A stretch of 64,000 bases of DNA from a bacterium (GTDB lineage Bacteria > Desulfobacterota > DSWW01), in the NCBI GenBank assembly GCA_028277985.1, contig JANQFG010000106.1:62001-126000 (forward strand). The letters are read 5' to 3'. Both the position numbers and the translations under genes were made by a program. Under the pieces are notes generated by a model. It made no database searches, was not told the DNA's origin, and saw nothing but the letters and a program-made list of their open reading frames with translations. Of the stretch, positions 26,678-35,936 are shown piece by piece (the stretch's first letter is position 1; every line of letters starts with the position of its first letter).

Positions 26678-28149
26678 TCGTTCGTCCTTTCGGCCCAGAG
26701 GCGGTGGAGCGCCACGCTCATGCCTATATAAGCCCAGAGTTGCGTGTAAGGAATCGTTTCACGGAACATGGGGTTGTTGATCCCATCCGCCAGATAGCCC
26801 CAGAAGGCCGCAAAAATAGCCAGGGACAGGCACCGTATCAGCGTGTCATCGCAGACCATGGCCCTCCAGCAGCGACGCATGGCCAGGAAGATGATGCCGA
26901 AGAAGGACACGACTCCGAAGAGACCCAGCTCCGCGGCTACCCACAGGAAGGCGTTGTGTACGGGCAACTCCGTTTTGGCCGGGACATGCTGTTTTCTCAC
27001 ATCCGGCCTGCTGTAGGCCTCGATGTAGTTCGCCGGCCCGCAGCCGAACAGGAAGTTGCGACTCCACAGGTCCAGAGCGGTCTTGATCATGTCGACGCGG
27101 ACTTCCATGATCTTCGACGGAGCCTGAAAGAGGCGCCGATATAGGAAGGTGTAAGTCCGTGGATAGCAGACACTCACGGCAAGGGCCATCAAGAGTATGA
27201 CCGCCACCGCTCTTCGCTGTTTGAGGCGGAAGAGCATGATGCCCATGACAACAAAGGCGGCAACGCCGAAACCGAGCCATCCTGATCGTGAGAAAGTGAT
27301 GACCAGCCCCATGATGCCGATCACGCAGGCGCCCAGCAGAACGAACCTTAGTACAGGTTTCAGGGATTCTACGGTCATCAGCACGAAGGGTACCGGGATG
27401 AGCATGCACAGGTACAGGCCGAGGGCATGTGAGTCGTAGGTAGTGCCCATGGCCCGAAGCTGGTCTTCTATCCCCGGGACTTTGTATTGCTTCCCGAAGG
27501 ACTCCATCGAGAAGTTGCCCTTCGTGCCTCCGATGTTCGTGATGCCGGTCAGGCGTTCAAAAAAGCCGAAGAAGCTCTCGAAGAGAAGTGCGAAGATCAA
27601 CAGGGTCGCCAACCATTTCAGATGATGCTGCTCCACGTTGTGAGCCAGGAAGAAGTAGAGAAGGATCAGCTTGAAGTTGTAGATGATATCGAATACGGCC
27701 AGCATTCGGTCAGGTGCGTTGAGCGTCGAGATGACCTGGGTGAACAGCAGCAGGGCCATGAAGCCGTCCAGGAGTCCGAGCCGAGGCAAAGGCTTGGTTC
27801 GGGTTATGAAGACCTGGGCGAACCAGACGGTGTAAGCGAGGACGAGCAGCAGCTCCGGGAGTCCCAGGTTGATGCCCCTGGCCGGGCTCACCGTCTCGGT
27901 GCGCATGAGCCATTTGCCGAAAGTTGCGAAGGGGATGTTGAACGTGAAGGCATAAACCAGAAAATCGACGATGAAGCCGATCGCCATCATGCTGATCGAC
28001 AGAAAGACGAGTCCCCCCGTAATGGCGAGGCCGTATCGGAAATTCATGGCCAGAATCTTCCTGACCAGGGTCGCGAACAGGGCGCCGGAAACAAGGACGA
28101 CCAGATACTTGACCTTGAGTATGCTGGCGGCCCTGGTGAAGAAGGTCAT
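26674..28149 (-). CDS. O-antigen ligase/polymerase-like membrane protein
   Basis: A 491-residue protein with about 10-12 hydrophobic segments and the Wzy/WaaL family signature region: FSRSGWLGFGVAAFVVMG, and a large periplasmic loop ending PVHNAFLWVAAELGLFGV. Members polymerise O-units or ligate glycans to lipid A or proteins. The coupled phosphodiesterase gene downstream and the methyltransferase upstream make it part of a minus-strand run (32107 down to 25061). Which of Wzy or WaaL it is cannot be told from sequence. Confidence 0.85.
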   Translation of the reverse strand: MTFFTRAASILKVKYLVVLVSGALFATLVRKILAMNFRYGLAITGGLVFLSISMMAIGFIVDFLVYAFTFNIPFATFGKWLMRTETVSPARGINLGLPELLLVLAYTVWFAQVFITRTKPLPRLGLLDGFMALLLFTQVISTLNAPDRMLAVFDIIYNFKLILLYFFLAHNVEQHHLKWLATLLIFALLFESFFGFFERLTGITNIGGTKGNFSMESFGKQYKVPGIEDQLRAMGTTYDSHALGLYLCMLIPVPFVLMTVESLKPVLRFVLLGACVIGIMGLVITFSRSGWLGFGVAAFVVMGIMLFRLKQRRAVAVILLMALAVSVCYPRTYTFLYRRLFQAPSKIMEVRVDMIKTALDLWSRNFLFGCGPANYIEAYSRPDVRKQHVPAKTELPVHNAFLWVAAELGLFGVVSFFGIIFLAMRRCWRAMVCDDTLIRCLSLAIFAAFWGYLADGINNPMFRETIPYTQLWAYIGMSVALHRLWAERTNE

Positions 28150-28198
28150 GCCGGTCTCGCCTCCAGCTGCCGCAGAAAAGGGGATCTGACTCCTTCCT

Positions 28199-29482
28199 TC
28201 ATGACTGTCTCCGCTCGATCACGCCCAAACCGTCAAACCCCTCGGGTGTGAACTGGAAGTAACGCATGTGCTCTTTCCAGATGACGTCCTGAAGAATCGT
28301 GACAAGCGCCTGCTTCACTCCCCGCCACACCTTGATGTCATGAAAGACGAGGGTAGCCTCCGGTCCGAGACAGGGCAGACTCAGCATGAAGTCCTGCAGA
28401 ACCGCAACGGCTTCGTGATCGCCGTCGATGAACGCCAGGTCAACAGGAGGGAGAAAAGATGGCGCCTGAGGCCCGAGGACCGGTATGTCGGGACGGTCGG
28501 AAGATCTGGGGTGGGAGAAAAAGCCTTCGTGCATCTCCACATATTCGTCCAGTTCCAGCTTCTTGAGCATGTTCCGGGCGTGGTTCAATGGGTTTACCAC
28601 GGAGAAGAAGTCCATGTTCGGGTCGACACAGTGAATCGCCCCGGTTCCGTTCTTCCTGATTGCCTGGCCCATGATGGAGGTCGAGAATCCGACGAAGGAA
28701 CCGATTTCGAGCACCGTGCCGGGGCGTCTTTCCCGGATGAGACAGTACAGGGCATGAGCATCCCTCGGCTTGATGCTGGAAATCAGGAAATCCTTGATGG
28801 AGTATTTCAACTCGAGACAGTGGTCCAGATAGGTCAGAAACGTGTCGCGATAGACCTGCTTCGACTCCTCGTATCCTTCCATGTTCTTGAGGACAAGACG
28901 GTCCTCGAGGAAATCCACCTCCTTCGACATGCCGTACATCCAGCACTGCTGGCGCAGGGCATTGCCGAGCTTCTTCACTTTTCCCTTGAGACCACCGGCA
29001 GATTCGGCCTGAGAGCCTCCGGCTAGATCCATGGCATTCAACGCCGGCAGCACGGCCAGGGACAGAGTTCGGAGGAACCGGCTACGGAGATCGAAGGTCA
29101 TGGGGGGCAGCTCGTTCTCCCGGTTCTCAACGATCGAGAGGATGTCCTGCAGGTGAAAACATGCATCCACTTCAAGCATGTCGTCGAGTGACCGTTTCCT
29201 GAGACGTCTGTCGGTGTGTGCCAGGATTCTCGAAGCTTCGGAAAAGTCGCGATTCTTCACGTGAATGGCCGCCCAGTTCAGTGCGGCCAAGGGCGGCAAC
29301 GGTTTGGCGAGTTTCTCGAACGTCCGGACGGCGCGCTCATGCTCACCGATGTGAACGTAGCACATGCCCAGCCAGCTCAAGGCTTCCCGGTCCTGTTCCC
29401 GGGCCCGGGTACTCTCCTCGAATACCTCGGCAGCCTCCTGCCACTTTCCTTCCTGAAACAGCTCTCGCCCCCTGTTACTCAT
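28199..29482 (-). CDS. TPR-containing class I methyltransferase
   Basis: A 427-residue protein. The N-terminal ~100 residues look like TPR repeats (GRELFQEGKWQEAAEVFEES, ALSWLGMCYVHIGEHERAV). The C-terminal ~200 residues form an SAM-methyltransferase/cephalosporin-hydroxylase-like Rossmann domain (VLEIGSFVGFSTSIMGQAI, HCVDPN, LAFIDGDHEA). The start at MSNRG follows GGAGGAGG. It probably modifies a sugar or lipid-linked glycan, with the TPR part docking onto the biosynthetic complex. The acceptor is not known. Confidence 0.85.
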   Translation of the reverse strand: MSNRGRELFQEGKWQEAAEVFEESTRAREQDREALSWLGMCYVHIGEHERAVRTFEKLAKPLPPLAALNWAAIHVKNRDFSEASRILAHTDRRLRKRSLDDMLEVDACFHLQDILSIVENRENELPPMTFDLRSRFLRTLSLAVLPALNAMDLAGGSQAESAGGLKGKVKKLGNALRQQCWMYGMSKEVDFLEDRLVLKNMEGYEESKQVYRDTFLTYLDHCLELKYSIKDFLISSIKPRDAHALYCLIRERRPGTVLEIGSFVGFSTSIMGQAIRKNGTGAIHCVDPNMDFFSVVNPLNHARNMLKKLELDEYVEMHEGFFSHPRSSDRPDIPVLGPQAPSFLPPVDLAFIDGDHEAVAVLQDFMLSLPCLGPEATLVFHDIKVWRGVKQALVTILQDVIWKEHMRYFQFTPEGFDGLGVIERRQS

Positions 29483-29583
29483 CGTCATCCTCCTCCTCGG
29501 CTTTACCCCACGTCCTGACCGTTGCACGGTCTGAAAAGGCGTCCCGAAATTATCGCTTCCCCTGCCAACCGTAAGACGGGTGG

Positions 29584-30585
29584 TCAATCACCATCGTTCT
29601 CCCGGGGAGCCGCGTAGCCGGTTTTCCTTCCTTCACGAACCCCCGCGCGGAAATAATGTCCCACCGCCCGGTTCGCAAGAAACCCGACAAAGGGTTCCAG
29701 CAGGCTGTTCGTCTCCGCTTGCCGGATGAGCGGCAACACGATGCCGGGCACCGTGTGACGGTTGAAAAAGGGGCTCCTTACGATCTCGCGAATCGCATAC
29801 TTGAGGCGGGTCTTCCGATCGAGCCGGGGCGACAGGACATGAGTATACCTGTGAAACTTGTCGTGATCCACCCACTCCTCGTACTGCCGGAACGCCTTTC
29901 CCGCGGCATAAGCGCGCGCGACCGCGTCATCGATCGTCTGCGGGTGATAGTGGTATGCAAGGGCTTCCGGGCAGTAGATCAGCCTCATCCCCCTCTTGAA
30001 CAGCCGATAAGACAGCTCCAGGTCCTCGTGGGAGGGCCCCCTGCGTTCTTTGAAGACGCCGTGCTCGAGAAAGAAGCTGCGTTTCATCGACAGATTGCTT
30101 ACCCAGAAGTCGAACTCGCCCAATTCTTCCTTTCCGTCCAGTTCCTTTCCCTTGTAAGGATTCCATCCCTTGTGAAAAGCCGTTTGAGGCAACTCCGTTG
30201 ACTCACAGAGCTTTCCAACGACTGCCACGTGCGGTTCAGCATGCTCCCGATGGCATCGACAATGCCCCTCCAGTACCTGCGGGGTTGCGTGCATGTCGTC
30301 GGCCAGGAACAGAACGATATCCGCCTCTGCCTCGCGAACGCCCCGATTGTGCGCGGCCCCCGGCCCCATGTTCTTCGGCTGCTGCATGAATCGAAGGGCA
30401 AAAGGGAGCCGATCCTGTATCGCAGCTACCATCTCGCACGTATCGTCCGTCGATCCGTCGTCGACCAGAATGACCTCGAACCGATCGCCGGGCAGGGTTT
30501 GTTCCCCCAGTCGTTCGAGGCTCGTGCGCAGTACCTCGGCACGGTTATAGGTGGCAGTCACAACACTCAAAGCCAGAGGACCCAT
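29584..30585 (-). CDS. Family 2 glycosyltransferase
   Basis: A 333-residue GT-A enzyme: LSVVTATYNRAEVLRTSLERL, VDDGSTDDT, metal-site LFLADDMHA and HEDLELSYRLFKRG near the catalytic base, followed by a C-terminal region of charged and hydrophobic helices. It starts at MGPLAL after GGGAG. It is a clear paralogue of the enzyme at 35937: similar blocks ATYNR, DDGS, HED[LI]ELGYR-like, NRHTVPG versus NRWTVPW, and GHYFR. Confidence 0.88.
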   Translation of the reverse strand: MGPLALSVVTATYNRAEVLRTSLERLGEQTLPGDRFEVILVDDGSTDDTCEMVAAIQDRLPFALRFMQQPKNMGPGAAHNRGVREAEADIVLFLADDMHATPQVLEGHCRCHREHAEPHVAVVGKLCESTELPQTAFHKGWNPYKGKELDGKEELGEFDFWVSNLSMKRSFFLEHGVFKERRGPSHEDLELSYRLFKRGMRLIYCPEALAYHYHPQTIDDAVARAYAAGKAFRQYEEWVDHDKFHRYTHVLSPRLDRKTRLKYAIREIVRSPFFNRHTVPGIVLPLIRQAETNSLLEPFVGFLANRAVGHYFRAGVREGRKTGYAAPRENDGD

Positions 30586-30643
30586 CTGTTGTTCTCCCTG
30601 TTCTTCCCTCCTCTTCCTCCACAAGAACCTGGACCGGGCACGC

Positions 30644-32107
30644 TTACCCCTCGAGAGTCTCGGTTCCTCGCCTGGCTACGGTAGAGAGGATTCCGGAGAG
30701 CCACAGTGCCGTGGCGTACGTGACGATGCCGGCCAGCAGCCTCACCGCCACATGCGCCTGAAGGGGGTAGACGGCCGCTGCCATGACCGCATTGGCCAAC
30801 AGGACGCGCCACAAAACGTCCGGTCCCGGGAATGCGGGAAAGAACTTCTTCGAGAAGCATCCGAACATCATCCCTGCCAGGACGACTTCCGCCAGGCAGA
30901 AGGCGATGGCCGCGCCGGCGGCCCCGTGCCAGGTGATGAGCAGAGGACATACAACCACGGCAAAGGCCGTACCGATTGCAGAGGCAAAGAGGTACGGCTT
31001 CTGAAACCCGCATGCGAGAAGGCTCTGGCCGTAGGAATAGCGCAGGAACATCAAGGGTACCGCACCGACGAGGAGCTTGAAGAAGGGGACGGCCTCGCGG
31101 TAAGCGTCACCAAACACCAGAAGAATGATATCCTCGGCAAGGAGCACACCGCCCACCGCAATCGGCATTCCGAGGGCCAGGAGAATCAATTGGAACAGAG
31201 AATGGACGTCCCGGAACCGCTCGCGCCGGTTGTGGTGAGCATCCGCCATGACGGGAAAGAAGGCGAGGGGAACGACTCCCCCGAACATGACGATGAGCAG
31301 CAGAAGGCGATGGGCGGATGAGAACAGCCCCAGTTCCGCTTCTGATCTGAGCATCCCCAGGACGAGGATAAAGACGTAGACATAGAGAATTCCAAGGCCG
31401 CCGTTCAGAGCATAGGTTGCGGCATCTTTCAGCAGTCTCTTCGAAACACCGGCCAGGGAGAACCTGAGTCGGATCCGCAAGGCCCGCCTGACCATGAATA
31501 TCATGATCAGCGCGCCGGGCAGGTTGGCCAGCGATCGGAGGAGGACGGCAGCGGGGACCTCATCGGGGGTCTTTACCAGGATCAGGACCGAGACAAGGAA
31601 TGTCAGGGCGATGAGCAGGTTGCCCAACACCACGAACTCGATCCTCTCCATTCCCTTCAGCAGCCACTCCGGGTTGAGAGAATTTGCCAGCACAAAGATG
31701 CCGCCGCCGACCAGGACCAGAAAATAGGCCGGATCCAGAGGCAGCAGAATCAGTGCGCCCAGATAGCCGAGGAAGACGGTCGTCGCAGCCAGGACCCTGA
31801 TGGTTGTCAGCAGGGGGAACAGGTGATGCCCTGCTTCTTTATCAACGGCCACGAGCCTGTTCCCGTAGAGCGTAATCCCGAAGTCGGCAAGAATCCAAAG
31901 GCACTGGGCAATGGCCATCGCCAGGGCGTACATGCCGAAACCTTCGGTTCCCAGCCGTCGGGCAAGGTAGACGGTTCCCAGGAAGGCGAGCAGCTGCGAA
32001 AGGCACTGATTCAGGAAGAACCAGAGCAGGTTGCCTGTCAGTCGTTTCAAGATGTCTTTCAATTCCGGGCTCAATACGGAAGCTTCCTCAGTCCTGGCCA
32101 GCCACAC
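30644..32107 (-). CDS. Wzx-type oligosaccharide flippase
   Basis: A 487-residue polytopic membrane protein of the polysaccharide biosynthesis/MOP superfamily, with 12-14 hydrophobic segments. The start GNLLWFFLNQCLSQLLAFLG, YLARRLGTEGFGMYALA and FGITLYGNR are typical. It moves undecaprenyl-linked repeat units across the inner membrane. It follows the second Wzz gene by 28 bp on the same strand, so it is probably in the same operon as the polysaccharide assembly genes. Confidence 0.88.
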   Translation of the reverse strand: MWLARTEEASVLSPELKDILKRLTGNLLWFFLNQCLSQLLAFLGTVYLARRLGTEGFGMYALAMAIAQCLWILADFGITLYGNRLVAVDKEAGHHLFPLLTTIRVLAATTVFLGYLGALILLPLDPAYFLVLVGGGIFVLANSLNPEWLLKGMERIEFVVLGNLLIALTFLVSVLILVKTPDEVPAAVLLRSLANLPGALIMIFMVRRALRIRLRFSLAGVSKRLLKDAATYALNGGLGILYVYVFILVLGMLRSEAELGLFSSAHRLLLLIVMFGGVVPLAFFPVMADAHHNRRERFRDVHSLFQLILLALGMPIAVGGVLLAEDIILLVFGDAYREAVPFFKLLVGAVPLMFLRYSYGQSLLACGFQKPYLFASAIGTAFAVVVCPLLITWHGAAGAAIAFCLAEVVLAGMMFGCFSKKFFPAFPGPDVLWRVLLANAVMAAAVYPLQAHVAVRLLAGIVTYATALWLSGILSTVARRGTETLEG

Positions 32108-32135
32108 GCTCTTGCGTGCGGTTTCGTTCGAGTCT

Positions 32136-33545
32136 TCAGCCGGAAGCGCTTTGCTGCGTGCCTTCCGTCTCTGCCGGTCTCTCTCTCCGAGGAGAAGAAG
32201 AGAACGTTCGGATCCCCAGGAAATCCATGACGAAAGCCGCTCCGACCGAGAACAACAGGGACAGGACCGCTGTCAATCCCACGTGGTAGATTCGGATGGG
32301 CTGAATCGGCCTTGTGGGTACAACCGCCGGATGAAGGACTCGGGCTTCCACCTGATCGGATTGAACCGCCTCCAGTGCTTCCATGCGGAGATCCTGGAGG
32401 TGATGGTAGTCGTGGGTCAGGGATTCGATTCTCATCTCCAGATCGTCTACCCTGCTCTTGAGAAGAGGCAGGGCCTTAAGCTGGGCCCTCAGTTCCAGGA
32501 GGGACGCTTCCAGGTGCGCCTCCAGTCCCCTCAGGCCCTGCAGGGCGACCTGCTCGAGGACCATGTTGGACCTCATAGTCCGGACATCTTCGGAAGATCG
32601 ACGGTAGTCTTTCGCCTTTCCCTGGATGCGCCGCTCGTATTCGGCGATCTCCTCCTCCTTTTGGGCTGCCTGGGCCGCCACAGCGGTTCGCTCCATCTCG
32701 AGGGCATAGAGATTCGAAAGGCCCCGGCTCGTGTCTTCGGGCAGGGATACGAAGGATTCTTTCTCCAGGAGGCCTCTTCTCTCTTCCCGAAGCAGGTTGA
32801 TCGCCTCTTCCTTTCTTTCCAGCTGTTCCTCCAGTCTGCGCAAGCGGCTCTCTGCCGCCGCGAGGTATTCGCTACGGATCCAGTTCACCAGGGTTTCGCC
32901 GGTCGTGTCGACAATGGCCGCGGCTCGTCGGGGATACTTGTCCTTTACCGTCAAGATGTAAATGTTGGAGGCCGACGCCGAGAGGACCTCTATGTTCGCC
33001 CGCAGCCCCTTGATCGTGCCCACCATGGCCGTATCCTGGAGAACCCGTCCGTACTTCAATATGGACCATGCGTTCTTGACGGTCCCCTTGGCGAAATTCT
33101 TGGATCGATAGTACCAACCCTTGTACCAAACAACGTTGGTTGGGCTCCCCTCCACGTGCAATTGCAGTTTCTCGATGACGGGTCTCAGGATCACCTCGTT
33201 TTGGACCGTGTCGTTGAGGGTCTGGCCGACCGTTTGCGCGAGCGGAAAGGGTGCAGGCATGCCGAAGGCCTCGGCAGTCTTGCCCTTCAGGAGGTTTCTT
33301 TCGAGAGGACGGTACAGAATGGTGGTTGCCGCCCTGTATCGCTCGGAAAACACGTAGGTGAGCGAAAGGGAAGTCAGCATGGCGGACAAGGAGAACAGAA
33401 GGATGAACGTCTTCTGCCGGACGAGAACGTCCGTGACACTGCGCAAATCGATTCGCGGATTTGCACCGGGGTTCGTCACCTGGAAAAGGCTCCCGTCTTC
33501 CGCTTCGGGCATTCCCCTATGGGGCTGCCTCCGTCGTTTGTTCAA
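32136..33545 (-). CDS. Wzz/PCP-type polysaccharide chain-length protein, second copy
   Basis: A 469-residue paralogue of the protein at 22223: same RYRAATTILYRPLERNLLKGKTAEAFGMP opening style, QTLNDTVQNEVILRPVI, extended coiled coils and the QPIRIYHVGLTAVLS transmembrane end. It has an N-terminal transmembrane helix and no kinase domain. It precedes Wzx on the same strand. Two chain-length regulators in one locus suggest two glycans, or an octameric hetero-complex. Confidence 0.9.
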   Translation of the reverse strand: MNKRRRQPHRGMPEAEDGSLFQVTNPGANPRIDLRSVTDVLVRQKTFILLFSLSAMLTSLSLTYVFSERYRAATTILYRPLERNLLKGKTAEAFGMPAPFPLAQTVGQTLNDTVQNEVILRPVIEKLQLHVEGSPTNVVWYKGWYYRSKNFAKGTVKNAWSILKYGRVLQDTAMVGTIKGLRANIEVLSASASNIYILTVKDKYPRRAAAIVDTTGETLVNWIRSEYLAAAESRLRRLEEQLERKEEAINLLREERRGLLEKESFVSLPEDTSRGLSNLYALEMERTAVAAQAAQKEEEIAEYERRIQGKAKDYRRSSEDVRTMRSNMVLEQVALQGLRGLEAHLEASLLELRAQLKALPLLKSRVDDLEMRIESLTHDYHHLQDLRMEALEAVQSDQVEARVLHPAVVPTRPIQPIRIYHVGLTAVLSLLFSVGAAFVMDFLGIRTFSSSPRRERPAETEGTQQSASG

Positions 33546-33555
33546 GAGACGACCC

Positions 33556-34716
33556 CTAGGGAGTCGTGCCGATCTGCTCCCGCGTATTGACGACTTGAAA
33601 TACCTTGGGGGCCTTCTTCATGTCGATGTGTCCCATGACGAAGCCGCCGTAAGTATTGCGCTCGTCATAGTCACCCGGACCTCCCTGTACTTCGGAAGGC
33701 ATGAGCCGTTTGTGGACAATGAGATGTCCGTCGCTGTCCCTCTTCAGTTTCGCCTTGGAGATGTCCTCGAATTCGAGGGCCACCACCCCGTCGAATCCTG
33801 TATGCCTCTTCCCCCCCTTTGCCCCTGCCGCCACCTGGAAGAGGTAGGCCTTGTCGCCCGCCCTCGCGAGGGAAGAGGAGAAGAGGAGCACGTAGCCCAG
33901 CCTCTCCGCGTCCTTGAACTCGGTCAGTCGTCCCACATATTTCCATGTCTTGCCATGGTCGTGGGAAGCAAGGAGAAACGTCCTTCGCCGCCTCCATTCC
34001 CCTTTCCCCTTCAGGTTCGTGCTTCCCTCCATGGCGATGTAGATGACATCGTCCACTACAACCACGCCCGGTTCGGAATAGAAGGCGAAGGGCTTCAAGT
34101 CCGGGTGCAGTTGGTTCAGGTTGATCTTTGTCTTGAAGGGAGCCATGGGATAGCTCCCGGCACCGAACAGCGGCACTTCCTCCGACCAGGGCCCCCTGGG
34201 ATCGGGTGCATGGCTGTAAGCGATCCAGCCGAAATTGAACATCCGCTGATTCGGCTTGAACGGAGGCTTGATGAAGTACTTGTGCCAGAAGAGCTTCCAT
34301 TCCTTTCCCGTATCTTTCGGATCGTGAAGCAGGGCAGCCACTTCGTGCCGCCAGACCCCTTTCTGCTTCTTCCCTCCATGGACGACCACCTCGGCGTCCT
34401 TTGAAGTATGAAGGCGCTTGACGAAGGTCCATGTCTTGCCGCCGTCCGTCGACCTGGCCAGATTCGTGTGGATGTACTTGGGGAACTCGATCCCCGAGTA
34501 GACCATCCACCCGGTCCCCTTCGCATCGTATTCGATGGACGGATCGAACATGCCGTTCGGTGACGGATCCTCTGCAGCCGACACGCCCTTGTAGTTCGCG
34601 ATCTTGCTCACACCCTTGTCCGCGATACCCGGCTGCATGGCCATGACCGAGAAGATCATTCCCAGGACCGCAACCAAGATCACTCCCCAGCCAACGCCTT
34701 GTCGTTTCACCTTCAT
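33556..34716 (-). CDS. Secreted BNR/sialidase-like repeat protein
   Basis: A 386-residue protein with a signal peptide (basic start, hydrophobic core, cut after PGIA). The body has BNR-type Asp-box signatures such as STDGGKTWTF and SHDHGKTWKY, and a propeller-like repeat pattern as in sialidases and related glycan-binding proteins. Catalytic sialidase residues are not obvious. It probably acts outside the cytoplasm on the polysaccharide. The start MKVKR follows AAAGGAG. It is 10 bp upstream of the second wzz gene, so it is probably co-transcribed. Confidence 0.82.
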   Translation of the reverse strand: MKVKRQGVGWGVILVAVLGMIFSVMAMQPGIADKGVSKIANYKGVSAAEDPSPNGMFDPSIEYDAKGTGWMVYSGIEFPKYIHTNLARSTDGGKTWTFVKRLHTSKDAEVVVHGGKKQKGVWRHEVAALLHDPKDTGKEWKLFWHKYFIKPPFKPNQRMFNFGWIAYSHAPDPRGPWSEEVPLFGAGSYPMAPFKTKINLNQLHPDLKPFAFYSEPGVVVVDDVIYIAMEGSTNLKGKGEWRRRRTFLLASHDHGKTWKYVGRLTEFKDAERLGYVLLFSSSLARAGDKAYLFQVAAGAKGGKRHTGFDGVVALEFEDISKAKLKRDSDGHLIVHKRLMPSEVQGGPGDYDERNTYGGFVMGHIDMKKAPKVFQVVNTREQIGTTP

Positions 34717-34768
34717 ACTCGCTCCTTTGCTCGAACCGCCCACCCCAGAGACGGCCCGGAACTGCGAC

Positions 34769-35893
34769 TCAACCACCGTCCATTTCGTGGATCTTACCGT
34801 AAGCGGCAAGAACCTGTTCCGCCATTCGGTCCCAGGTGAACCTTCGGGACCGGGCGAACCCTTTCTCGATCATGGATTTCCGTAGCTCTTCATTCTTGAG
34901 CAGATTGTGGATCGCCTGGGCCATCTCCTCGGGGTTGTGGGGATCCACGAGCAGGGCGGCATCGCCCACAACTTCCGGGACACAGGTCGCATTGGACGCA
35001 ACAACCGGGGTCCCGCATGCCATGGCTTCGAGGGGAGGGAGCCCGAAGCCTTCGGAAAGGGTAGGGAAGACGAGGACGGACGCGGCACTGTACAGGGCGG
35101 GTAGATCCGCGTAGGCGTGTCGGCCCTCGAAAACCACCTGATCCGTCAAGCCGAGGTTCCTGGCCTCCTCGTGAATCTCTTCATGATAGAAGCTGTTCTC
35201 CCCCAGGATGAGCAGCTTGTTCTCGATCTTTGCTTCTCTATAGAGAATATTGTAGGCCCGGAGCAGCCCGATGATGTTCTTGCGCCGGGTGACCTGACCG
35301 ATGAAATAGAGGTACCCCTTTTCTATGCCGATGTCCCCCAGGACGGATTGGAGGATCTCCTCGTCTTCGATCGGGACATTCTCCCCCGAGACCCCCGGCT
35401 CCGTCAGAAAGACCCGTTCCGGATCGATGCGGAATTCCTCGATCACCTTTTCCCGCAGGTATTCCGTGTAGCAGAAGACGCCCGTCGCCTTCTTCAGCGC
35501 CCGGGAAAGCAGGAACTGGAGCCGCCACCTCACCGGTGGTGGGTAGAATTCGGGTTGCATGAACTGGCTCCAGCACGTCATGGTGATCACGAACTTGCCC
35601 GGCACGAAGGGCGGAGCAACAAAGGTGGCATGCAGAAGATCCACAGGTCTTTTCAACAGTTCGAGGGTCACCCCCACCGATACGGCCAGCCATTTCCCCG
35701 AGGGGCGAATGGTCCGGAACGTGAAACCTCCCCTCTCTCCCAACTCGAGTCCCTGCGTTGCTTCTTCTCTGATGCGATAGACCGTATAACGGTTCTCCCT
35801 GTCTCTGGCCGCGATGGCCTCCAGAAGCCTCTTGTCGACGATGGCCGGTCCGCCTGTCGTTCCCACAATGCTGGAGAAGATGCCGACGTGCAT
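34769..35893 (-). CDS. Family 4 glycosyltransferase
   Basis: A 374-residue GT-B protein. The N-terminal Rossmann domain begins [23 protein letters not shown]. The C-terminal domain has [58 protein letters not shown], the donor-binding E-x7-E region. It uses a nucleotide sugar at the cytoplasmic face. The start was chosen at the ATG after AAAGGAG rather than at 35920. It is the first GT4 in a locus otherwise dominated by GT2. Confidence 0.88.
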   Translation of the reverse strand: MHVGIFSSIVGTTGGPAIVDKRLLEAIAARDRENRYTVYRIREEATQGLELGERGGFTFRTIRPSGKWLAVSVGVTLELLKRPVDLLHATFVAPPFVPGKFVITMTCWSQFMQPEFYPPPVRWRLQFLLSRALKKATGVFCYTEYLREKVIEEFRIDPERVFLTEPGVSGENVPIEDEEILQSVLGDIGIEKGYLYFIGQVTRRKNIIGLLRAYNILYREAKIENKLLILGENSFYHEEIHEEARNLGLTDQVVFEGRHAYADLPALYSAASVLVFPTLSEGFGLPPLEAMACGTPVVASNATCVPEVVGDAALLVDPHNPEEMAQAIHNLLKNEELRKSMIEKGFARSRRFTWDRMAEQVLAAYGKIHEMDGG

Positions 35894-35936
35894 GCTTGGA
35901 ATGTCTCCTTTCGGCCCCACATCTAGGATGGTATCG

